From: Acidobacteriaceae bacterium
Lineage (GTDB): Bacteria; Acidobacteriota; Terriglobia; Terriglobales; Acidobacteriaceae
DNA: 64,000 nt
Assembly (NCBI GenBank): GCA_030037545.1
Contig: JASHRF010000068.1
Coordinates: forward strand, 16,874 to 80,873
Direction of reading: 5' to 3'
The notes under the pieces: generated by a model
Seen by the model: only the letters and a program-made list of their open reading frames with translations
What the model was told of the DNA's origin: nothing
Databases searched by the model: none
Part shown: positions 49,926-58,828 of the stretch, piece by piece
Numbering within the stretch: position 1 is the stretch's first letter
How the letters are laid out: each line of letters opens with the position of its first letter
Made by a program: the position numbers and the translations under genes

Positions 49926-51530
49926 TTAAGGCCGCGGCAGGGTGAGCGCGGAGGTTCGCGGCGCGTGCGTTGCAGCGATCGTCTCCGTCTCCGGCGTTCC
50001 GGGAATCCTGCAAACCGTGTACCCGCGCTGCTGGTAAGGGCACTGCATCCCGGCCGGCGCCGCTCCGTGAATGATCGTCCAGTCCACCGGGTATTCGTGG
50101 GCCAGGCGGACGAAATCCTGCTCGGTAAAGTGGTTCAGGCCGTAAGTGGCGTCGCTCATCCGCTTCCATGCCGGCGCCAGCGCGGGAAAAATGGCCACGG
50201 CGCCGCTGTCCTTGAAGTAGTCGGCCAGCGCGGCGTGTCCGCTCACTGCGCGGAAGCCGTGCACGTCCACGCCGGGCACAATGAAATAGCGCGAGTCAAC
50301 CGCGAAAACGGCATCGGGCGGTGTGTTGTTCTTGATCCAGAGCAGCGCGTTGACCCAGTCGTTGGAGCTGGTGGTGCGGCCCGGGAACTCGATCTGCGCG
50401 CTGTGCGGATAGGTGGCGCGCCCCACCAGAAACATTCCGGCGGCGAGCGGGATCCCCAATGCGGGGATCACCCAGACGCGGCCCTTGGCAGCGTATTCGC
50501 CAATCACGCCGGCAAACAGGAGAATGAAAACCAGTGTGATCAGGTGGAAACAGCGCAACGGCTGCAAGCGGGCGTACATGTCGAGCTGGTGCGAGAAGCC
50601 CAGGACGGCGCCGCCCAGAATCGACGCCACCCCGAATGGGACCAAGGCCAGGCTGAGACGCGCAAACTCCGGCGTGGTGGCGCGCAGCCGGCCACGCGCG
50701 AACCACACCAGAAACGCCAGCGGTGCCAGCAGACCGAGCCATTGATACCAGGTCCAGGTGGAGAGAAAGTAGAAATCGCGCGCGTAGAGTGCTTCGCGAT
50801 AGGGCTGCGGAGCGATGCCGAACTTGAAATCCAGTGGCAGCATCAACAGGAATGCGGGTGCAGCCGTCTGCCGCTCCGCAGCCGGTCGCCAGCGTTGGGC
50901 GAGCCAGAGCACAATGGCCAGGAAAACCAGATAAGCGGCCATCTGGGGATGGATGGCCGCCGTAGCCAGGGTAATAAGCGCGGCGACCCAATAGCGGTGC
51001 TTGAGCAGCGCCACCAGGGCGAACAGCGTCAGCGGCGTTGAAAACGAGCGCGCAGTGAGGTAAGGATCGACAAGGAAAAGGCCGGTATTGGTGGCCGGCA
51101 TGGTCATTACACAAGCCATCAGCAGCACGGCGCACCAGCGCGCGCGCGACGAACGAAAGCACACCCCGGCCAGCATCCAGCAGGCGGTGAAGGTGGCGAA
51201 GAGCGTGACCAGATACCAGAGAAACGCCGCCCAATCGGTAGACAAGTGGGTCAATCGCGCGCTCCACGCCACCAGCGGCGCAAACATCGAGAACCGCTCG
51301 TGCGAAAGGAAGAACTCGGTCGCGTAGGGATAAGAACCAGGATGCAGCAGTTTGCGGATGGCGGGAATGTAGATTTCCCCGTCGTCCACGCCCAGGTGAT
51401 ACCCGTGCACCACCAGCGCGCCAAGTGTAATCATCGCCAGACGGGCGAAGGGAATGGGCCGCACCGGAAGGGTTGCCGCGGGGTACAGCCCTTCGGCATG
51501 GTTTGGCGCAATCACCGTAATCGTCGACAT
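49926..51530 (-). CDS. Polytopic inner-membrane protein of unknown function
   Basis: A protein of 534 residues with about 11-13 hydrophobic segments. After a first segment comes a periplasmic-like loop HGYHLGVDDGEIYIPAIRKLLHPGSYPYATEFFLSHER, then many membrane helices to about residue 370, and a soluble C-terminus of about 150 residues (DAVFAVDSRYFIVPGVDVHGFRA). The plan resembles GT-C-type glycosyltransferases or the DUF6798 membrane family, in which acidic residues in the first loop are conserved. I do not assign an activity. ATG 51530 is preferred to GTG 51560. It is divergent from the MFS permease. Confidence 0.75.
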   Translation of the reverse strand: MSTITVIAPNHAEGLYPAATLPVRPIPFARLAMITLGALVVHGYHLGVDDGEIYIPAIRKLLHPGSYPYATEFFLSHERFSMFAPLVAWSARLTHLSTDWAAFLWYLVTLFATFTACWMLAGVCFRSSRARWCAVLLMACVMTMPATNTGLFLVDPYLTARSFSTPLTLFALVALLKHRYWVAALITLATAAIHPQMAAYLVFLAIVLWLAQRWRPAAERQTAAPAFLLMLPLDFKFGIAPQPYREALYARDFYFLSTWTWYQWLGLLAPLAFLVWFARGRLRATTPEFARLSLALVPFGVASILGGAVLGFSHQLDMYARLQPLRCFHLITLVFILLFAGVIGEYAAKGRVWVIPALGIPLAAGMFLVGRATYPHSAQIEFPGRTTSSNDWVNALLWIKNNTPPDAVFAVDSRYFIVPGVDVHGFRAVSGHAALADYFKDSGAVAIFPALAPAWKRMSDATYGLNHFTEQDFVRLAHEYPVDWTIIHGAAPAGMQCPYQQRGYTVCRIPGTPETETIAATHAPRTSALTLPRP

Positions 51531-51793
51531 GGGGAAAAATCTGTTCCGATCTCTATACACCCGATGATAAACGCTGGGGATCTTCCCTGAGCCGACTGAG
51601 CAAAGAAATCATTCCCCGGCCTGACCGGGATTCGGCCGCACCGAGCCGACTTCGCGCTACATCCGCCAGCGTCCGGATGCTATCTTTCAGTGCAGGCGGG
51701 CAACCTCTTCATGCAATGCCGAAATGCCGGCCTCAGGAGACTCATGGGCCTGGATTCCAGTACTCTGCGCATCTCGCACCCGGAGCCCAGGGC

Positions 51794-52981
51794 ATGAAGA
51801 ACTATCCTCCGGCCGTAATCGCAGGCTTTTCCGGTTGGCTGCTCGACGCCTTCGACTTCTTCCTGGTCACGTTCTGCCTGACCGCGATCGCCCGTGAGTT
51901 TCACAAATCGGATGCGCAGATCGCCCTGGTCATTAGCATGACGCTGGCTTTTCGGCCGATAGGCGGCTTCGTCTTTGGATTCATTGCCGACCGCTATGGA
52001 CGCCGCCTGCCGCTGATGATTAATGTCGGGGTCTTTGCCGTTGCCGAGATTCTTACCGGCCTCGCACCCAGTTACAGCGCGCTACTGGCCGTGCGCGCGC
52101 TCTTCGGCATCGTGATGGGCGGCAATTGGGGTATAGGCGCATCGCTGGCCATGGAGGGAGCGCCCAAAGCCAGGCGCGGGGTGCTTTCCGGGTTGCTGCA
52201 GGAGGGCTACGCGGCCGGGTACGTGCTCGCCGCCGTATCCTACTTTTGCTTTTTCAGTCACTTCGGATGGCGGCCGTTGTTCTTTCTCGGCAGCCTGCCT
52301 GCCCTGGCGCTGGTGTTCTTTATTCGCTTTCGAGTTCCGGAATCCGCAGTGTTCAAAAAGAACGCCTTGTCCCGGCTTAGCATCTCCGCGCAGCGGCGCG
52401 AAATCTTTTCCCACTGGAAGCTCTTTCTCTACTTGCTCTTCTTCATGACCATGATGCTTTTTGCCTCGCACGGCACCCAGGATATGTATCCCACATTTCT
52501 CGAGCGGCAGTGGCACTTTTCCCCGGCGCGGCGCTCGGCCATCACCGCCGTCTCCGGGATCGGCGCCATCATCGGCGGCATCCTCTTTGGGCACTTCTCC
52601 GACCAGTGGGGACGGCGCAAGGCCATCATCATCGCTTTCGCTCTGGGCGCGCTTATCATTCCGGTCTGGGCGTACGCGCCCAACCAGGCGCTGCTGATCG
52701 TCGGCGCATTCCTGATGCAGTTCATGGTGCAGGGCGCGTGGGGCGTGATTCCCGCGCACCTGGCCGAGCTCTCGCCCGACTCCGTGCGCGCGCTGCTGCC
52801 AGGATTTGCCTACCAGAGCGCCGGAGTGCTGGCCAGCTCGGTGGTATTTATTGAAGCGGTTTATGCCCAAAAGACCAGCTACGCCACGGCAATGGCCCTC
52901 ACTGCCCTCAGCGTATTTGTAATGGCGTCAGTCATGGCTTGGCTCGGCCGCGAGCGCCACGGCGCGGATTTTGGTTCATGA
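51794..52981 (+). CDS. MFS permease, sialate/metabolite:H+ symporter type
   Basis: A 12-helix major facilitator protein (395 aa). Signature loops are seen: DAFDFFLVTFCLTAIAREF in helix 1, GFIADRYGRRLPLM between helices 2 and 3, RALFGIVMGGNWGIGASLAMEG in helix 4 and FGHFSDQWGRRKAI in the middle. The helix-1 D-x-F-D-F motif and these loops place it near the SHS/MHS carboxylate transporters (NanT, lactate or aromatic-acid permeases). The substrate is unknown. The start at 51794 (MKNYPPAVIAGF) has GGAG upstream; the frame is open to 51677. Confidence 0.87.
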   Translation: MKNYPPAVIAGFSGWLLDAFDFFLVTFCLTAIAREFHKSDAQIALVISMTLAFRPIGGFVFGFIADRYGRRLPLMINVGVFAVAEILTGLAPSYSALLAVRALFGIVMGGNWGIGASLAMEGAPKARRGVLSGLLQEGYAAGYVLAAVSYFCFFSHFGWRPLFFLGSLPALALVFFIRFRVPESAVFKKNALSRLSISAQRREIFSHWKLFLYLLFFMTMMLFASHGTQDMYPTFLERQWHFSPARRSAITAVSGIGAIIGGILFGHFSDQWGRRKAIIIAFALGALIIPVWAYAPNQALLIVGAFLMQFMVQGAWGVIPAHLAELSPDSVRALLPGFAYQSAGVLASSVVFIEAVYAQKTSYATAMALTALSVFVMASVMAWLGRERHGADFGS

Positions 52982-53067
52982 GGCATGATGCGGTTCCTCG
53001 TAAGCCGGTATCAGCAAAACGCTGGCGATCCAAATCTCCGCCGCATCAAGCCAGCCGGCGCGCAGGT

Positions 53068-54303
53068 TTATTGACTTGCTGGCGCGGCCACAGGCGCCTG
53101 TCCGGAATGGGGATTCATTTTGTTGATGAGAGCGGTGTCGGCTGCCTCGGTAATGCTCTTCGCCTTGTTGAATTCAGCCAGGGCCTGCTCTTTCTTCCCC
53201 ATGGCCCGATACAGGCGCCCCAGCCGCCAGTGAATATCCACATCCTTGGGGGCGAGTTTCGCGGCCGTCATGAACTCGCGCAACGCATCGTCTCGGTGGC
53301 CGGCATCGGCATCGATCGATCCCAAATCAAGATGCGCCAGCTCGATCTTGGGGTCGCTCTGGATGGCCATTTCAAGCAGTGGAGCGGCAAGTTCAGGATG
53401 GCTCAACTGCACATCACAATCAGCCAAATAGGTTAACGCCTGGGCGTGATCGGGGTTGTTCTCAATTTCCGCCTGGAATTCCGGAACCGCTTCCAGATAT
53501 TGCCGTTTAACCCATAGCAGGTAACCCAGCCCAAAATGAACGTAAGGCATTCTAGGGTCGGCCTGCACGGCGGCGCGGAACTGAGCGATTGCGCCCGAAG
53601 TATCCTTAAGCGCATCGAGAGCTTCTCCGGCCAGCATATCGGCTTCCGCTGATTCCGCGTTCAACAACAGGATTTGGCGATAGGTATCCATCACGCTCTG
53701 GTACTGCTTAGACCACAGGTAGCTATGCGCCAACGCCAGAAGCAGCGGCAGGTTCTGCGAGTCGTGAGCGACCGCTTCCTTAAGGTAGGGAGTAGCTTGG
53801 GCATATCTCCCCAGGCCGTAATAGCACATGCCGGCAAGAATCGTGAGTCGCTGGTGTTCGGACGGGGACTGTGGAGCGCTTTTCAGCAGCGGGATGAACT
53901 CCTGAAGAGCCGATGCCATCTCGCCGGCTTTGAAATAGGCGAGACCGAGATTGAGGCGCAGGCCAGGAATCGTGGAACCGAGCGCCAGCGCTTTGCGATA
54001 GAAAACAACCGCCTCTTTATAGTGATCCTGGCGCGCTTCCAAAAGGCCAAGATGGGCATAGGCCTCGGAGTTCGAAGCATGGAGCCTTAGGTAGGAGCGC
54101 CACGCAGCCTCGGCTTCAGGATTTCTGCCTTGCTGTTCCAGCGCGAGCGCCGTTTGCCGGGCATTTTCCGGCGCAGCGCCGGTCTGCGCCCAACATGCCG
54201 CACACAGCAGCAGACTTACTCCCATCTGCACAACTCGATGCAAGCGGAAGTTATGCCGAGCTCCTGAAATTGTTTTCCGTTGCCCGCAGCCAATCCCGTT
54301 CAT
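53068..54303 (-). CDS. Secreted TPR-repeat protein
   Basis: A protein of about 411 residues with a signal peptide (hydrophobic stretch MGVSLLLCAACWA at about 27-39) and then about nine to ten tetratricopeptide repeats from residue 48 to 395 (for example EAYAHLGLLEARQDHYKEAVVFYRKALAL and LRLNLGLAYFKAGEMASALQEF). It ends in a Pro/Ala-rich tail. TPR arrays mediate protein-protein contacts; no catalytic domain is present. The start is uncertain between ATG 54303 and ATG 54225; the frame is open to 54366. It is downstream of the first TonB receptor on the same strand, beyond a terminator hairpin. Confidence 0.82.
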   Translation of the reverse strand: MNGIGCGQRKTISGARHNFRLHRVVQMGVSLLLCAACWAQTGAAPENARQTALALEQQGRNPEAEAAWRSYLRLHASNSEAYAHLGLLEARQDHYKEAVVFYRKALALGSTIPGLRLNLGLAYFKAGEMASALQEFIPLLKSAPQSPSEHQRLTILAGMCYYGLGRYAQATPYLKEAVAHDSQNLPLLLALAHSYLWSKQYQSVMDTYRQILLLNAESAEADMLAGEALDALKDTSGAIAQFRAAVQADPRMPYVHFGLGYLLWVKRQYLEAVPEFQAEIENNPDHAQALTYLADCDVQLSHPELAAPLLEMAIQSDPKIELAHLDLGSIDADAGHRDDALREFMTAAKLAPKDVDIHWRLGRLYRAMGKKEQALAEFNKAKSITEAADTALINKMNPHSGQAPVAAPASQ

Positions 54304-54387
54304 CCGGAGATATCTTTCCGCCGTCTCATTTGCTTGATTGTCTCTCTCAACAGGGTGGGCGGGCAATCGCCGCCCGAGACAAAATGA

Positions 54388-54424
54388 CCGGGAGGAGGCG
54401 GATAGTTCCCGCCGTTCCTCCCGG
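54388..54424 (-). terminator. Terminator hairpin after the first TonB receptor
   Basis: On the minus strand CCGGGAGGA-AC-GGCGG (54424 to 54409) pairs with CCGCCTCCTCCCGG (54401 to 54388), a 14-bp stem with a 2-nt bulge and a 7-nt loop, followed by TCATTTTGTC. It lies 35 bp after the receptor stop. Confidence 0.7.
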
Positions 54425-54458
54425 ACCGAATGGAATTGAGCCTGTTCAATCGCCTTGA

Positions 54459-57400
54459 CTAGAACATGAACTTTCCGCCGAACTGAAATACTCGCGGGTC
54501 GTAGACGCTGGTTACCTGACCGTAAGTGCTGTCGGTTGTTCCGGTGTCGATACCGTTGAACTCAGTGTGATTGAAGGTATTGTAGGTTTCCACGCGGAAC
54601 TGGAAGTGCGCGCCCTCCGCCCTGGAAGTGAGCGGAAAGTCCTTGTACAGAGACATGTTCCAGTTGAACAGGCCCGGCTGAACAATGGTATCCTTTCCGG
54701 CGTCGCCGAAGCCGTTGGTGGTGCCGCCGGCCCAAGGCGCCACGGGGTTGGCAAATGAAGAGGTGCCGAACCACAGCTTTTGCGTCTTTGGGAATTTGAC
54801 CGCGGAAACAATGTTCGGCCGGGACACAGCGTTGCCGCCCAGTCCCAGCACGTCAGGACCGTTGTAGTAGATGTTTTGCGGTGAACCCATTTCGGCGGTC
54901 GTGACACCGGCGAACGTCCAGCCTCCCACCGTCTCGCGCATGAGGCCATTGCTATGCGCGAACGAAGGCAGGTTATAGATGTAGTTGGCGTTGAAGATTT
55001 GTCGGCGATCATAAAGGCCAGAGCCGCGATCGTAACGAAGGTCGTAAGGATCGGAGACGGTGCTGGTGCCGGCTTCGTTGGCGGTGGTCAGATCGGCGCT
55101 CTGAATGTCGATCTCATGCGACCAAGTGTAGGCCAGTTGCAGCGATAATCCGCGGCGGTTGTCCATGCGCAGCGCTGCCTGCAACGAGTTATAGTTCGCG
55201 TTGGTTCCGTTCTGCTCGTCCACGAGATTGCTAAAACCCGCATAAGGTCGATACAAATTGGCATTTGAGGGTATATTGGGGCAGGGGTCGGCGCCGGTTG
55301 AAGGCGGAGCGGTTCCGGTGCAGGACGTGGCTACCTCCTCCCGCTCGGCAATTGCGGATTCGGGCAAGTCGTTGCTCTCCAGCCTGTCATCCTGATTCCA
55401 GGAGCCGGAACCGACGTACTCAACTGCTGCCACGACTGCGGGCGCAACTTGCTGCTGGATGCCGAGGCTAAACTGCGCGGTCGCCGGGTGGGGATAGTAA
55501 TACGACATGAAGTCCAGTCCGGCGGGACCGGCCGGGACAGCGGCTGTGGCGCCACTAGCGATACTGGTCGACGGGCTGGAGAAAAATACGTTGTTCACCG
55601 TCGGCTGGTACGCAAAGGGTGGGGTCGTATCCAGGTCGTAAATGTCGTTCCCTTGCATCCGTTCATAGAAGGTTCCGAAGCCGCCGCGCAGCACGGTCTT
55701 GCCATTGCCCAAGAAGTCCCACGCAAAGCCGACTCTCGGTTGCCAGGTAAAGTAATCGTTTTGGACCAGGCCTCTCGGGAAGCCATCTACGCCCGCTTCC
55801 TTGATGCCATTCAAATAGAACGCGACGCCGTTAACGGTTTGGAACCCGGGACCGGAGGGATTCAGGTCGCCCGTCGAGGCGCTGGGCACCTGCGCATTGG
55901 CCGCCGAGAAGTCGGCGGGCACAAAGTTGGCCACGTCGTTGTTCTTTTCGTAGGTGTGCGGCATGGCGTCGTAGCGCAGTCCAAGCTGCAGCGAGAATCT
56001 GGAAGTCACGTGCCAGTTGTCCCATGCGTAGGCCCCGTAGTTGTTGGAGAGCCAGTGGTCGGTGCGCTGGGATTCAAGCTGATCGTAGGAGCTGGCCAGA
56101 CCGAGCAGAAAGTTCAGATACGAGCTTTGCGAGTACTCCGATCCGCTAAAGCTATAGTCGCCCTCCGTGTCCGCCTGGATCTGCTGATTCTTGTCCTCGC
56201 GCATGTATTCGAACCCGAATTTCAAGGAATGCTTGCCTCTCGTCCAGGAAAGGTCGTCGCGAAGCTGATAATCGAGGTAGGAGTTGTGCCAGGGCCAGTA
56301 GATCACCGTCCAGGTGGTATTGATGGGGCCATTGCTAAATCCGATTTGCGGCAAGCGGCTGTCTGGATTGTTTTTCGGAAAGAAGCTCGAGGCGCTCCAA
56401 CCGCTGGGTTGGGTATAGCCTGAGGGACCGAGTGGGCTGTACGGGCTCACGTTGATGGTATTGCCGTTGATGTACAGCCCGGTTTCGTTGAGCACCGTCG
56501 GCGAAATGGTCTGGGTCAGTCGAATGGCCGCGGCCCAGGATGGGTTGTCAAAGACATCGCCTACCGTGTCGTAGCTGTCGCCGCTCCACTGGGTGGGGAT
56601 AAGCGTCTGCGACATGGCGTCGTGAATCCAACTGCCCATGAGGTGGTACTTACTGGAAAGGATCTGGTCGATCCGCACCACGTCCTCGCGTACATACGTT
56701 GGCTGCTTTGGCGACGCAACATAGTTGTCGGTTCCGACATTGGGCATCGGGATCGCGCCGGTTCCCATGAACAGAACCGCATTAGGGTCGAGCAGGTTTG
56801 TGGGGATGTCATAGGCCCCGCTTACGGTTGGATCGCTGGGGAACGACGACCCCGGGGTCAGGTGGTCTGCTGTTTCCATCGCAGTGTAGCTGCTATTGCC
56901 CGGCACGCTCGGAACAAGGGGAGCTACACCGCCGTTCCACGGGGTGTAACAATAATTGCCGGTCGCACAGCTGCTCTGGAGGCTACTGGCAGGGAAGTCG
57001 GCGGATGGGACGGTCTCGGTCACCGATGGACTGACGCCCGCAATGTACCGGCGCCACTCCTCGTTGACGAAGAAGAAGGTCTTTTGCTTGTTCGCGTTGT
57101 AGACGTTCGGGATCCACACGGGACCCCCGATATTGCCGCCGAAAATATTCAGACGAAGTTCCGGTGTCTGCGTGTTGGTCTGCTTCGAGAAGTAATTGTC
57201 GGCATCGAAATCGTCGTTGCGGTCAAACTCCCATAGCTCACCATGAAACTGCCGGGTGCCTTGCTTCAGCTCCACCAGAACGGTGCCGCCCGAAGAGATT
57301 CCGTAGTCCGGCGGGTAATTGCTGGCCAGCACCTGGAACTCTCCAATGGCATCGGGAGAGGGCAGGACGTCCAATTTGCCGCCCGAGCCGCGATCGTACA

Positions 57401-58013
57401 CTTCGCCGCCATCGACGAGGAAATTATTGTGATCCGGGCGCTCACCGTTGAAGCTGATGGTAGCCGTGCTGTTCTGGGCGGTCACGCCGTTAAACGCGGG
57501 GCCGTTCCAGGAGACGCCGGTGCCCAGCGTATAGAGGCTGGTGATGTTGCGTCCGTTGGTGGCGATGTTCCGTACCTGCTGGCCGGAGATCAGACTACTG
57601 ATCTCGTTGCTTTCCGACTGCACCTGGAGAACGTCTGCCTCCACGGTCACCGTCTGGACAGCAGCGCCCACCGCCAGTTTCGCGTCTTCTCGCAAGACCA
57701 TGGCCGCGTTCACCACGATTCCTGTTTTCTTGAAGGTTCTGAATCCCGTCGCCTCGACTTTGATGGTGTAGCGGCCTACCGGCAAGCCGGGGAGGTTGTA
57801 AATTCCATCGCTGTTGGTCACCGTTTCCTGTTCAGCGAGGGTATCCTCGTTGGTGGCAGTGACCTGGGCGTTGGCAAGCACTTTTCCGGAGAGATCGATG
57901 ACATTCCCGGTAATCGTAGCGGTTTCCTGGGCCCGCGATGCGCCGCACAAGAATAGTGCCGACACCATCGCAACACACAGCCACCGGCCTAGCCTTATTA
58001 ACGAAGTCCTCAT
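54459..58013 (-). CDS. Oar-like TonB-dependent receptor with N-terminal carboxypeptidase-regulatory-like domain (paralog 1)
   Basis: A protein of 1184 residues for outer-membrane uptake. A signal peptide (about 1-29) is followed by a carboxypeptidase-regulatory-like Ig domain (about 30-110; ITGNVIDLSGKVLANAQVTA), a plug domain (about 120-250; LISGQQVRNIATNGRNITSL, NNFLVDGGEVYDRGSGGK) and a large beta-barrel. The C-terminus ends in Phe (VFQFGGKFMF), as outer-membrane proteins do. No separate TonB box is obvious. The ATG at 58013 has GGAGG 6 bp upstream; the frame is open to 58163. It is about as long as its neighbour paralog and shares whole segments with it. Substrates are unknown; acidobacterial relatives are linked to plant polymers. 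Confidence 0.93.
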   Translation of the reverse strand: MRTSLIRLGRWLCVAMVSALFLCGASRAQETATITGNVIDLSGKVLANAQVTATNEDTLAEQETVTNSDGIYNLPGLPVGRYTIKVEATGFRTFKKTGIVVNAAMVLREDAKLAVGAAVQTVTVEADVLQVQSESNEISSLISGQQVRNIATNGRNITSLYTLGTGVSWNGPAFNGVTAQNSTATISFNGERPDHNNFLVDGGEVYDRGSGGKLDVLPSPDAIGEFQVLASNYPPDYGISSGGTVLVELKQGTRQFHGELWEFDRNDDFDADNYFSKQTNTQTPELRLNIFGGNIGGPVWIPNVYNANKQKTFFFVNEEWRRYIAGVSPSVTETVPSADFPASSLQSSCATGNYCYTPWNGGVAPLVPSVPGNSSYTAMETADHLTPGSSFPSDPTVSGAYDIPTNLLDPNAVLFMGTGAIPMPNVGTDNYVASPKQPTYVREDVVRIDQILSSKYHLMGSWIHDAMSQTLIPTQWSGDSYDTVGDVFDNPSWAAAIRLTQTISPTVLNETGLYINGNTINVSPYSPLGPSGYTQPSGWSASSFFPKNNPDSRLPQIGFSNGPINTTWTVIYWPWHNSYLDYQLRDDLSWTRGKHSLKFGFEYMREDKNQQIQADTEGDYSFSGSEYSQSSYLNFLLGLASSYDQLESQRTDHWLSNNYGAYAWDNWHVTSRFSLQLGLRYDAMPHTYEKNNDVANFVPADFSAANAQVPSASTGDLNPSGPGFQTVNGVAFYLNGIKEAGVDGFPRGLVQNDYFTWQPRVGFAWDFLGNGKTVLRGGFGTFYERMQGNDIYDLDTTPPFAYQPTVNNVFFSSPSTSIASGATAAVPAGPAGLDFMSYYYPHPATAQFSLGIQQQVAPAVVAAVEYVGSGSWNQDDRLESNDLPESAIAEREEVATSCTGTAPPSTGADPCPNIPSNANLYRPYAGFSNLVDEQNGTNANYNSLQAALRMDNRRGLSLQLAYTWSHEIDIQSADLTTANEAGTSTVSDPYDLRYDRGSGLYDRRQIFNANYIYNLPSFAHSNGLMRETVGGWTFAGVTTAEMGSPQNIYYNGPDVLGLGGNAVSRPNIVSAVKFPKTQKLWFGTSSFANPVAPWAGGTTNGFGDAGKDTIVQPGLFNWNMSLYKDFPLTSRAEGAHFQFRVETYNTFNHTEFNGIDTGTTDSTYGQVTSVYDPRVFQFGGKFMF

Positions 58014-58828
58014 AAAATCCTCCAAAAATTTTTCCGACAGCGTGGATTCGCAAGTTGAGGCGAGCCCGCTCTGGCCGGGCACGCTTCGCCGCGCGGGAAA
58101 GCCTCTTGAACCGCGTTTGTGAATTTTGCTGCACGTGCGCTGCATGTTTTTGCGCAGCGTCAACCGCAGCCGTCAAATCGACAGCTTGGTGGACATTGCG
58201 TCTTTGCCGTTCAAGAGGCTGGAGATCGCAAACAGAGCGTCGCCGTTGCTCACCGGCGATTTCGCGCCGGGGCTCCATTCAGCATGGCGACGGCCGCGCT
58301 AGGGGCTGCCGCTCCAGCCGCATCGGCCGCATTGGTGATCGTGCCTGGATTGTAGAGGGGGCCTACGCGCCGGGGTCTGCGCATCGCAGACAGCCGGCAA
58401 AGATCCTGCGAACAAAATCTTAAGAAGGGAATTTGTCCTGTGTGACATGTGAAAGCCTCCGGTAAATGATCTTGCTGGGGGAAAGACCAGAGGGGAACCG
58501 GGCTTGCACGTGCTCTATTTTTATAACCGCCAAGTCAACCGTTTGTCAAATCGGCGCCTGGGCCTTAGTTTGCTTATTGCCTATGAGTGAAGCGTTTTAG
58601 CTCCTGTTTATGCATATGTAAACGGTATCTCACTCCTGGGCCGTATGGCGAGGAGAATTGCACCTGAAATCGGGCGCCCTGCCGAGCGCAACAAAAAAGC
58701 GCAGCGGAAAATCAGATGTACAGGTGGAGGATCGAGAAAGGCCTGCGGCTGAATTGAGGAGGTCTCTTCCGGAAAAAGAAAGACGCAGCGGAGCGGAGCT
58801 CCGCTGCGTCCGGACGCTTCACAGGAAG
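58014..58828. other. Leader and intergenic region between the two TonB receptors
   Basis: These 815 bases hold the leader of paralog 1 and the end of paralog 2. Two motifs of the form ACCGTTT occur in opposite orientation (58538-58544 and 58620-58626), like LacI-type half sites. A frameshifted minus-strand stretch at 58173-58366 reads protein-like (YNPGTITNAADAAGAAAPSA, then NGDALFAISSLLNGKDAMST and a stop) and may be a gene relic. The terminator at 58771-58810 is listed separately. Confidence 0.4.
58771..58810 (-). terminator. Rho-independent terminator of the second TonB receptor
   Basis: GACGCAGCGGAG (58782-58793) and CTCCGCTGCGTC (58799-58810) form a perfect 12-bp stem with a 5-nt loop. 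On the minus strand it is followed by TCTTTCTTTTT, a good U-tract, 19 bp after the receptor stop. Confidence 0.88.
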
